From positions 1-64,000 of the forward strand of contig DASUJY010000017.1 in NCBI GenBank assembly GCA_036279015.1: a stretch of DNA of 64,000 bases. Reading direction: 5' to 3'. Positions 57,494-64,000 of this stretch are shown here, in pieces. The position numbers and the translations under genes are program-made. The notes under the pieces are model-generated. The model had not been told where the DNA came from and did not search any database. It was given only the letters and a program-made list of their open reading frames with translations. Each line of letters starts with the position of its first letter. Positions within the stretch are counted from its first letter, which is position 1. The DNA is from DATEOR01 sp036279015. GTDB taxonomy: Bacteria > Actinomycetota > Thermoleophilia > Gaiellales > Gaiellaceae.

Positions 57494-59620
57494 TCAGACC
57501 CCGGGCGGACCGGAAGGGGTCTCGTCCAGATCGCCCTGGCAGGCGCCGGCGTCGGGAGTGAAGACCGGTCGGCTCGAGCGCGCCGTGAGAAGCCGCCCTC
57601 GCGACCGGAAGCGGACTTGTCCTGAATAGTCGGCCGACCACGGCCCCGGGGAGCAGACCGGCAGCGCGACCTGGCTCGACGTCCCCGGCTCGACGTGCAC
57701 GGTGCGTGTCCCGTCGGGGCTCGTGAAGGTGACGCTGGCTGCGGTGAAGTCCGACGGAAGCGAGAGCGTGAACCGGAGGGTTCCGGCGAGCCGCCCGCTG
57801 TCCGTCGGCCAGACACGGAAACGCCCGACGGTCTGCAGCCAGCCGTCCCAGTAGCGGCCGATCGCGTAGACAGAGAGACGCGGGCGCCCTGCGGGCCGAA
57901 GCAGCTGGTAGAAGCGATTGCGGCCCACGCGCTCCACGCCGTCTAGCTCGAGCGTGGCCCCGTACATGTCGACGAGGAGCGGGCGCACCACGGGCCGGCC
58001 GTCCTCGAGCAAGGACCCGTCGCGCCCGATCATGAGGTGTTTCGCAGCGAAGGCGTCGGGAGCCGGCGCGTTCGGCAGCAGAAGGACCGACTCGAGCGAC
58101 CTGTTCCAGAAGAGCTCCTCCGAGGTGAAGGAGCTGTCGGCGAACTGAGACTCGAGCAAGGCGACGGCGCCGAGGTCGGCGTCGTCGACGAAGGAGGCGT
58201 TCGGCCAGAGCAGATACTCCCGCACGTTGCCCGCGATTGCGTGCTCGAACCCCACTGACGCCGTCGAGCCGAGGCAGGCGGCCGCGATCGCGACCCAGAC
58301 GAGCAGGGTCGGCCGGTTGCGTCGCCGGCGGGTCGCTGCCACCGCGGCCAAGGAGAGAAGGAGGGCGGCCAGCGCGATCAGGAGCGAAACGAGCCCGACG
58401 TCGCCCGCCAGCGCCTCGGCCTGCCCGACGGCGAAGAGAAACGCGGAGTTCGTCTTCCCCTGGGCCGCCGCGAAGCCGGAAAGCGGCACGCGCATGGAGA
58501 CGACGAGGAGACACGCGAAGACGAGCGCCTGCAGGCGCCACCACGGGAAGCCGCGCCGCGCGTAGAGGCCGAAGGCCAGTGCCATGAGGGGGAGGACGTA
58601 GAAGAAGTAGCGCTCCTGGATCCGGTCGGCGCCGCTCGCCCCGTAGAAGGCGGCCTGTCCGAGGACGGTCACCGAGAAGGGGGTCGCACAGACGGCGAAT
58701 GCGAGCTCGGCGCGCGAGCTCGGTCGCCAGAGCGCGTGCGCGATGCCGAGGAGCGCACCTGGGACGAGCACCCACCCGGACGAATAGAGGAGGAGCATCG
58801 CGTCCGATCCGAACCACTTGAAGGTGAGCCAGACGCTCAGGTCGCTCTCGAGCAGCACGTCGTAGTAGCCGAGGAGCTGGGACGGCCCCGCTGCGACGAG
58901 CACGAGAATCGCGGCAGCGAACGAGAGGAGCGCGAGTCGCTGCTCGGCGAGTGCACGGCGCACGCGCCGTTCTCGCAGGCCCATGGCGAGGACGGCGAGC
59001 ACGAAGAGGGCCGGGAGGAAGACGAACTGAATCCGAGCGAGCGTCGCGAGGGCCGCGAGCCCGACGAAGGCAGCCTGCGCACGGCGGGAGGGCTCGGAGA
59101 GCGCAACGACCGCCGTGCCGACCGCGGCAAGCGCGAGCGGATAGGCGAACGGATCGGCGAGCATCCAGCCCGAGTAGAGGACGTCCGGAATCGCGACCGC
59201 GAAGGCGCCGATCGCAACCGAAAGCCACGCTGAGAGGCCGAGGCGCCGGGCGAACCAGTAGGCCACGAAGGCCGCGAGCGACATGACGGTCACCGTCTCC
59301 AGCTGGATGAGCCGGTACGAGACCCCGACGTCGCCGACGAGCCACGCGGGCGCCGTCAGAAGTGGCTGGAGGAGCGCAGGAAAGTGTGCGGATCCGCCCC
59401 GGACGAGCGGGCGGCCGTGCTCGGCGAAGGAGCGGCCGAGCTCCGAGTAGATGTACTCGTCGGGAAAGTAGATCGGCGTCGCTCGGAGCCACGCGGCCAG
59501 GGTCCTTCCGATCACGCTCGCGGCGAAGACGAGCGCGAGCGCCTGAGCGGGGGTTACGCGGACGGCCGCGAGTAGGCGCGCTCGCGGCGGGGCGAAGTCG
59601 GTGCGGGCGTCCGCTGCCAC
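57494..59620 (-). CDS. Large membrane glycosyltransferase-like protein (GT-C fold)
   Basis: 708 aa. About 11-13 membrane helices in residues 25-450. First loop has FPDEYIYSELGRSFAEHG, an acidic DE pair placed as in GT-C enzymes that use lipid-linked sugars. The C-terminal ~240 residues (from ~ residue 470) lie outside and include VDMYGATLELDGVERVG and a beta-rich end. It probably adds a sugar to an envelope polymer or lipid. No neighbour helps to name the substrate. Confidence 0.75.
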   Translation of the reverse strand: MAADARTDFAPPRARLLAAVRVTPAQALALVFAASVIGRTLAAWLRATPIYFPDEYIYSELGRSFAEHGRPLVRGGSAHFPALLQPLLTAPAWLVGDVGVSYRLIQLETVTVMSLAAFVAYWFARRLGLSAWLSVAIGAFAVAIPDVLYSGWMLADPFAYPLALAAVGTAVVALSEPSRRAQAAFVGLAALATLARIQFVFLPALFVLAVLAMGLRERRVRRALAEQRLALLSFAAAILVLVAAGPSQLLGYYDVLLESDLSVWLTFKWFGSDAMLLLYSSGWVLVPGALLGIAHALWRPSSRAELAFAVCATPFSVTVLGQAAFYGASGADRIQERYFFYVLPLMALAFGLYARRGFPWWRLQALVFACLLVVSMRVPLSGFAAAQGKTNSAFLFAVGQAEALAGDVGLVSLLIALAALLLSLAAVAATRRRRNRPTLLVWVAIAAACLGSTASVGFEHAIAGNVREYLLWPNASFVDDADLGAVALLESQFADSSFTSEELFWNRSLESVLLLPNAPAPDAFAAKHLMIGRDGSLLEDGRPVVRPLLVDMYGATLELDGVERVGRNRFYQLLRPAGRPRLSVYAIGRYWDGWLQTVGRFRVWPTDSGRLAGTLRFTLSLPSDFTAASVTFTSPDGTRTVHVEPGTSSQVALPVCSPGPWSADYSGQVRFRSRGRLLTARSSRPVFTPDAGACQGDLDETPSGPPGV
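57496..57522. terminator. Possible bidirectional terminator after the sigma gene
   Basis: AGACCCC (57496-57502) pairs with GGGGTCT (57516-57522). It lies inside the last codons of the convergent glycosyltransferase gene. Confidence 0.35.
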
Positions 59621-59668
59621 GCTCCCTCTATCGGGTCATGTATCCCTCCCCTTGAACGGGAGGAGCTG

Positions 59669-59854
59669 CTACGAGCGGTGCGGCTCTTCGTCCTCGGCCG
59701 AGACTCGCTCGTAGGCGACGAAGAGGCGACAATGCGGGCATTTGAAGCCCGCGTGGCGGTCCGATCCTCCGGTCATGAGCTCGGCCTCGAAAGGCTTGTG
59801 GCAGTGGGGGCACACGACCTCGTAGCTGCCGTCGTGCGGCGAAGCGTTGGCCAT
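59669..59854 (-). CDS. Small zinc-ribbon protein
   Basis: 61 aa from ATG 59854; GTG 59872 would add six residues. CPHCHKPFEAELMTG and GFKCPHCRLFVAY: two CPHC knuckles about 20 residues apart form a classical zinc ribbon. The end is acidic. Likely a small nucleic-acid- or protein-binding module; function unknown. Confidence 0.65.
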   Translation of the reverse strand: MANASPHDGSYEVVCPHCHKPFEAELMTGGSDRHAGFKCPHCRLFVAYERVSAEDEEPHRS

Positions 59855-59898
59855 GGGAAGGAGGATAGCCACGCGCAGGAGGTTGCCGGTTGCACCAC

Positions 59899-59904
59899 TA
59901 CGCT
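59899..59904 (+). promoter_or_regulatory. -10 element (TACGCT) of the cation exporter gene
   Basis: Lies 6 bases before ATG 59911 with no Shine-Dalgarno. Confidence 0.4.
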
Positions 59905-59910
59905 TCCCGC

Positions 59911-61263
59911 ATGTCTCTCCAGCGGCGCACCGCGCTCGTGTCCGTGTTCGCGGCGCTCCTCCTCATCGCGCTCAAGCTGGTCGCGGGCATCCATGCCGGC
60001 AGCCTGGGGCTTCTCTCCGAGGCGGCGCACTCCGGCACCGATCTCGTCGCTGCGCTCCTGACCTTCTTCGCCGTCGGGATCGCCGGCAGGCCTCCCGACG
60101 CCGGCCATCCGTACGGGCACGGGAAGGCAGAGCACCTGGCCGCGCTCGCCGAGGCCGCGATCCTCGTGGTGGCGGCACTCGTGATCGCCGTGAACGCGAT
60201 CGTGCGGCTCTTCGGGACGCCCCACAGCGTGCAGGTCGACTGGGTCGCCCTCACGGTGATCGGCTTCGTGATCGCGGTCGACGCGAGCCGCGCGCTCGTC
60301 TCGCGCCGGGCGGCCCGCCGGTTCCAGAGCGCGGCCTTCGCCATGAACGTCCTCCACTTCGGCAGCGACCTCGCCGGGTCGGTCGCCGTGCTGGCCGGTC
60401 TCCTCCTGGCCAGGGCGGGTCACCCCGCCGGCGATGCGCTCGCGGGACTCTTCGTCAGCATCCTCGTGCTCGCGGCCGCCGCTCGGCTCATGAGCGGGAA
60501 CGTCGACGTCCTCATGGACCGGGCGCCCTCGTCGGCCCGCGAGGCGGCGCGCGAGGCGATCCAGAGGCTCGAGCCACGTGTCCAGCTCAGGCGGCTCCGC
60601 ATGCGCCGAGCGGCCGGGCGGCACTTTGCAGACGTCATCATCGGCGTCCCGCAGGCACAGGGCGTCGAGCAGGGGCACGCGGCCGCGGACGCGGTCGAGG
60701 CGGCCGTCGAGCGCGCCGTCCCCGGGGCGGACGTGGTCGTCCACGTCGAGCCCCAGGAGGCGGAGGCGATTCGCGAGCGTGCGTATGCAGCCGCCCTGCG
60801 CGAGCCGGGTGTTCGCGAGGTGCACAACATCGTCGTGCTCGAGGTCGGCGGTCGCACCGAGCTGTCCCTGCACCTCAAGCTTCCGGGCGGCTACTCGCTT
60901 GCCGAGGCCCACGAGATCGCCTCCGCCGTCGAGCACGAGATCCGCACGGCGCTGCCCGAGGTCGACGCCGTCCAGACCCATCTGGAGCCGCTCAGCGAGC
61001 CTGCGGCGGCGAGCCCGGTCGGGGCGGGAGACTCGGAGATCGAGACCGAGGCTCTCGGCCGGATCGTGCTCGACGTCACCGGGGCGACGCCGCGCGAGCT
61101 CCGGCTCCTGAACACCGAGGTCGGGCTCGTTGCCTTCCTCACGCTCGGAATGGACGCGGGCCGCCCTCTCTCGGAGGCCCACGCGCGCGCGAGCGAGATC
61201 GAGGAGCGCATCAGGCGCGCACATCCCGAGATCGCCGACGTGGTCGTTCACACGGAGCCCTGA
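59911..61263 (+). CDS. Cation diffusion facilitator with duplicated cytoplasmic domain
   Basis: 450 aa, while typical CDF proteins have ~300. Six membrane helices (residues 8-205) with SEAAHSGTDL in TM2, the HPYGHGKAEH loop, and HFGSDLAGS in TM5, which supply the metal-site Asp/His residues. After the first cytoplasmic domain (about 210-285) a second (about 290-365) and a third (about 385-450) similar ferredoxin-like unit follow: PGVREVHNIVVLEVGG, EIASAVEHEIRTALPEVDAVQTHLEP and ASEIEERIRRAHPEIADVVVHTEP. It exports Zn, Fe or Mn with a proton. Confidence 0.85.
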   Translation: MSLQRRTALVSVFAALLLIALKLVAGIHAGSLGLLSEAAHSGTDLVAALLTFFAVGIAGRPPDAGHPYGHGKAEHLAALAEAAILVVAALVIAVNAIVRLFGTPHSVQVDWVALTVIGFVIAVDASRALVSRRAARRFQSAAFAMNVLHFGSDLAGSVAVLAGLLLARAGHPAGDALAGLFVSILVLAAAARLMSGNVDVLMDRAPSSAREAAREAIQRLEPRVQLRRLRMRRAAGRHFADVIIGVPQAQGVEQGHAAADAVEAAVERAVPGADVVVHVEPQEAEAIRERAYAAALREPGVREVHNIVVLEVGGRTELSLHLKLPGGYSLAEAHEIASAVEHEIRTALPEVDAVQTHLEPLSEPAAASPVGAGDSEIETEALGRIVLDVTGATPRELRLLNTEVGLVAFLTLGMDAGRPLSEAHARASEIEERIRRAHPEIADVVVHTEP

Positions 61264-61305
61264 GGCCGCCGTTTTGCGGCACGACCGGGCGGGTAGCTCA
61301 CGGTC

Positions 61306-61536
61306 ATGCCCAGCAAGAAGGCAAACGTCAAGAACGAGAAGCAGTACGAAGCGCTCAAGGACAAGGGGATGTCCAAGGAGCGCGCGGCGCGGATCGCGAA
61401 CTCGCCGGGCGCCTCTTCCCGCGGCGGCAAGAAGTCCGGTTCGGGCTCGAGCTCGAGCTCGAGCCAGGGCGGCACGACCGCCCAGAAGAAGGCCGCCGGC
61501 CGCAAGGGCGGCAAGGCGACGGCCCGCAAGTCGTAG
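61306..61536 (+). CDS. Small basic Lys/Ser/Gly-rich protein
   Basis: 76 aa. The N-terminal half (VKNEKQYEALKDKGMSKERAARIANSPG) is a helical motif known from DUF7218-like actinobacterial proteins; the C-terminal half is a low-complexity Gly/Ser run and a Lys/Ala-rich end (TAQKKAAGRKGGKATARKS), like a DNA-binding tail. Highly basic. It stands alone before a terminator. Confidence 0.7.
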   Translation: MPSKKANVKNEKQYEALKDKGMSKERAARIANSPGASSRGGKKSGSGSSSSSSQGGTTAQKKAAGRKGGKATARKS

Positions 61537-61566
61537 TACCCCAGACGGCGCGGGGTTGCCCGACGA

Positions 61567-61589
61567 AAGGCCCGCCGGACGCGGGCCTT
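61567..61589 (+). terminator. Terminator of the small basic gene
   Basis: AAGGCCCGC (61567-61575) pairs perfectly with GCGGGCCTT (61581-61589) around a 5-base loop. Confidence 0.7.
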
Positions 61590-61611
61590 CACGTCCGGGT
61601 GTTGCGTCGAG

Positions 61612-61693
61612 TGGGGGAGAGAGGATTCGAACCTCTGAAGGCTGAGCCAACGGGTTTACAGCCCGTCCCCTTTGGCCACTCGGGAACTCCCCC
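61612..61693 (-). tRNA. tRNA-Tyr (anticodon GTA)
   Basis: On the minus strand: acceptor GGGGGAG (61693-61687) pairs with CTCCCCC (61619-61613), discriminator A. The anticodon stem ACGGG/CCCGT encloses CTGTAAA (anticodon GTA). A long variable arm (TGGCTCAGCC) and the T arm with GGTTCGAATCC are as expected of class II tRNA-Tyr. CCA not encoded. Confidence 0.93.
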
Positions 61694-61705
61694 GCGGCGC
61701 GGCGC

Positions 61706-61711
61706 ATTGTA
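61706..61711 (-). promoter_or_regulatory. -10 element (TACAAT) of tRNA-Tyr
   Basis: TACAAT lies 12 bases upstream of the tRNA on the minus strand; the same hexamer precedes tRNA-Thr. Confidence 0.45.
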
Positions 61712-61778
61712 GCGCGAGCCGTCTCACCCCTCCTCGCTAAAGAGCCTGCGACGCTCCGCCGATAGGCCGAGGGCGACC

Positions 61779-62999
61779 ATGGACCTGGACGGCCTTCTCG
61801 CACGTCTCATCGACCTCGGCGGCAGCGATATGCACTTGAAGATCGCATCGCCGGCGATGGCGCGCGTCGACGGCGAGCTCCAGCCGATGGAGGAGCGGCT
61901 CCTGACTGAGTCCGATCTCGAGACGGTTCTCACCCTCGTCTCCGAGCGGACCCCGGCCAAGCGCGAGCACTTCTACGTCTCGGGCGAGCTCGACACGGCC
62001 TACCTGGCCGAAGGGCTCGGCCGCTTCCGCGTCAACGGCTACCGTCAGCGGGGCTCGATCTCGCTCGCCTTCCGCTTCATCCCGAAGGAGATTCCGAGCT
62101 TCGCCAAGCTCGGCCTCCCGGACGGCGTGGGCAGGCTCGCGGAGGAGCACCGCGGCCTCGTCCTCGTCACGGGCGCGACGGGCTCGGGCAAGTCGACGAC
62201 GCTCGCGGCGATGGTCAACGCGATCAACCGCAGCCGCAAGCAGCACATCGTGACGATCGAGGACCCGATCGAGTTCGTGCACGACGACTGGGGCTGCATA
62301 GTCAACCAGCGCGAGGTCGGGCTCGACACGGACTCGTACATGGAGGCGCTCAGGCGCGTTCTGCGCCAGGACCCCGACGTGATCCTGATCGGGGAGCTCC
62401 GCGACGAGGAGTCCGCCAAGGCGGCGCTCCAGGCGGCGGAGTCCGGCCACTTCGTCCTCTCGACGATGCACACGCTCGACGCGGCCGAGACGATCGGCCG
62501 CCTCGTCGAGCTCTTCCCGGCCGGCAAGCAGGACATGGTGCGCCAGATCCTCGCGGGCGTCCTGCGGGGCGTCATCAGCCAGCGCCTGCTGCCGAAGGCG
62601 GGCGGTGGACGGGTCGCCGCGGTCGAGGTGATGGTCAACACGGCCCGCGTCGCCGACCTGATCCGCGACGGCGAGACCGACAAGCTCACCGAGGCGATCG
62701 AGGACGGCGAGTTCCACCAGATGCAGAGCTTCTCGCAGCACCTCGTCCAGCTCGTCCTCGACGGGCTCGTCGAGGAAGAGGTGGCCGGGAGCGCCGCGAG
62801 CAACCGGCACGACTTCGAGCTCGCGGTCCAGCACGCGCTCAAGCGCCAACGGGCCGCGGAGAAGCAGGCGGCAGCGGCCGCCGAGGCCGAAGCCGCAGAG
62901 GCCGAGAAAGCCGCCGCAGAAGAGCTCGACCCCGACTCTCAGTCCGAGCGCATCAACGGCAACGGCTCCGGGCTTCGCGTCGCCTCGACGGAGCAATGA
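61779..62999 (+). CDS. pilT: Twitching-motility ATPase, PilT type
   Basis: 406 aa. N-terminal PAS-like domain (about residues 1-100; GGSDMHLK is the PilT family opening). Walker A GATGSGKSTT (about 131-140), Asp box TIEDPIEF, Walker B ILIGELRDEE, His box STMHTLDAAETIGRLV, and the C-terminal region with AGVLRGVISQRLLP. The extra C-terminal ~45 residues are alanine/glutamate-rich. It drives retraction of type IV pili. Stop overlaps the next gene (ATGA). Confidence 0.93.
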   Translation: MDLDGLLARLIDLGGSDMHLKIASPAMARVDGELQPMEERLLTESDLETVLTLVSERTPAKREHFYVSGELDTAYLAEGLGRFRVNGYRQRGSISLAFRFIPKEIPSFAKLGLPDGVGRLAEEHRGLVLVTGATGSGKSTTLAAMVNAINRSRKQHIVTIEDPIEFVHDDWGCIVNQREVGLDTDSYMEALRRVLRQDPDVILIGELRDEESAKAALQAAESGHFVLSTMHTLDAAETIGRLVELFPAGKQDMVRQILAGVLRGVISQRLLPKAGGGRVAAVEVMVNTARVADLIRDGETDKLTEAIEDGEFHQMQSFSQHLVQLVLDGLVEEEVAGSAASNRHDFELAVQHALKRQRAAEKQAAAAAEAEAAEAEKAAAEELDPDSQSERINGNGSGLRVASTEQ

Positions 63000-64000
63000 A
63001 GCCCGGGGTTGCAGTAGCGGTGCTCGTCGCCGTGCTCGCGCTCGCGGGAGGGGCGGCCGCGCAGAGCTTCACGATCGTGCCCGCGACCGCGACGGCCTTG
63101 CCGAGCGCCGAGGCGCCGAACGCTCCCGGCTCGATCGACGCGCCCTATCCGCTCAGCGTGCCGCCGCCGAGCCCGGCCGTTCGCTCCTCCGACGAGATCC
63201 TGGCGCTCTGGCACCGTGCGGGGGACGCGTACGGCATCCCGTGGCAGGTGCTCGGGGCGATCAACAAGATCGAGTCCAACTTCGGCCGCAACGTGGGCCC
63301 GAGCTCCGCGGGCGCCGTCGGCTGGATGCAATTCATGCCGGAGACCTGGCAACGCTGGGGCCTCGACGCGAACGGCGACGGGCTGGCCGACCCCTGGAAT
63401 CCGGACGACGCGGTCTTCGCGGCCGCCCGCTACCTGGCCGCGGCCGGCGGGCGTGACGACATCGCGCGCGCCGTCTTCGCCTACAACCACGCGCAGTGGT
63501 ACGTCGACGAGGTACTCGCCCTCGCGGCCGACTTCGGCGACGGGGAGGGGCTCGACCTCGGAAGCTCCGCCGGGCCGACGGCCGTCTTTCTCCTCGACGA
63601 CCTCCAGGAGCAGATCGCCGCTGCCCGGCACGCCGTCGCCAGCGCGCGCGCAGCGCTGCCGCACCTCGAGCGCGAGGCCGACCGCTCGGTGGACAGGCAG
63701 CTCGCGCTCGAGCTGAAGGCCGGGGACCCGACGATTTCGACCGAGCACTTCCGCGAGCTGGAGGCCCGAATCTCGCGCCTTCGGCACGAGCAGTCGCGCG
63801 ACACCCGGCGGCTCGAGCGGCGCCGCGCCGATCTCTCCGGGGCCGTCGCCAGGCTCCAGTCGCTCCAGACGAAGCTGACGGCCGCGTCGGTCGCCGCGCC
63901 CGCCGCAGCCGCGGTCGGCGGAGCGCAGTCGAACGGCGACTACGTCTTCCCGGTCGGCGGCGGTCCGGACGCAGTCACCGTCGCCCACACGCATCACGAC
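62996..64000 (+). CDS. Lytic transglycosylase fused to the start of an M23 peptidase (runs off the edge)
   Basis: At least 335 aa from ATG 62996 to the window edge, open at the 3' end. Signal peptide VAVLVAVLALAGGAAA. SLT domain (about residues 65-170): GIPWQVLGAINKIESNFGR with catalytic Glu93, AGAVGWMQFMPETWQRWG and AYNHAQWYVDEVLAL. A coiled coil (about 190-300) follows, and the last residues DYVFPVGGGPDAVTVAHTHHD are the start of an M23 zinc peptidase (HxxxD beginning). It cuts the glycan and the peptide of cell wall. Translationally coupled to pilT, so it probably opens the wall for pili. Confidence 0.85.
   Translation, partial: MKPGVAVAVLVAVLALAGGAAAQSFTIVPATATALPSAEAPNAPGSIDAPYPLSVPPPSPAVRSSDEILALWHRAGDAYGIPWQVLGAINKIESNFGRNVGPSSAGAVGWMQFMPETWQRWGLDANGDGLADPWNPDDAVFAAARYLAAAGGRDDIARAVFAYNHAQWYVDEVLALAADFGDGEGLDLGSSAGPTAVFLLDDLQEQIAAARHAVASARAALPHLEREADRSVDRQLALELKAGDPTISTEHFRELEARISRLRHEQSRDTRRLERRRADLSGAVARLQSLQTKLTAASVAAPAAAAVGGAQSNGDYVFPVGGGPDAVTVAHTHHD

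Overview
The window is 64 kb of GC-rich, gene-dense DNA (estimated by eye at about 70% GC) from an actinobacterium. The gene content points to the Thermoleophilia (Gaiellales or Solirubrobacterales type), probably an uncultured soil or freshwater lineage. The reasons are a short-N-terminus primary sigma factor, ThyX instead of ThyA, a PSP1-tmk-holB cluster, a SARP regulator fused to a beta-propeller, many ECF sigma/anti-sigma pairs, and DUF3618/holin-X membrane genes. This assignment is inference; there is no rRNA gene here to settle it.

Layout. 0-8 kb: an ECF sigma factor with a membrane partner, a membrane-tethered SARP/propeller regulator, a repeat-bearing surface protein, a three-gene membrane stress operon, two decayed pseudogenes (a CoA-binding protein and a ketopantoate reductase) and a MerR-like adenylate cyclase. 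8-20 kb: a permease, a phospholipase-C-like phosphoesterase, a secreted EEP hydrolase, a propeller/HNH operon, REP-like palindromes, an ion channel, an amine oxidase, a ferritin-like protein and an agmatinase that ends in a 183-bp fold-back element. 20-29 kb: heme genes (hemE, hemH), a cell-envelope pair, the tmk-holB-PSP1 cluster, an ECF factor with a long tail and a superoxide dismutase. 29-33 kb: a two-component system flanked on both sides by arrays of the same 7-bp repeat at 11-bp spacing, one array in front of an HtrA protease gene and one in front of a small secreted protein gene. 33.8-34.9 kb: tRNA-Thr, a REP-associated tyrosine transposase whose frame runs into the tRNA, and a second copy of the tRNA 3' part about 850 bp away. 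35-48 kb: a monooxygenase, a LuxR regulator, several ECF sigma/anti-sigma sets, DoxX and lipoprotein genes, a secreted metalloprotease and thyX. 48-64 kb: a second SOD, plsY, folE2, an HD-GYP protein, a DNA glycosylase, an asparaginase, the primary sigma factor, a large membrane glycosyltransferase, a cation exporter, tRNA-Tyr, pilT and a lytic transglycosylase/M23 protein that runs off the right edge.

Working together. Much of the window is envelope stress and its control: five ECF factors, a histidine kinase/response regulator pair with likely direct targets, and small membrane proteins. At least a dozen genes have a TAnnnT hexamer 6-8 bases before the start codon and no clear Shine-Dalgarno, which suggests frequent leaderless transcription. 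There is no CRISPR array, prophage or complete insertion sequence with its own long transposase. No stretch longer than 300 bases is without a gene or element.
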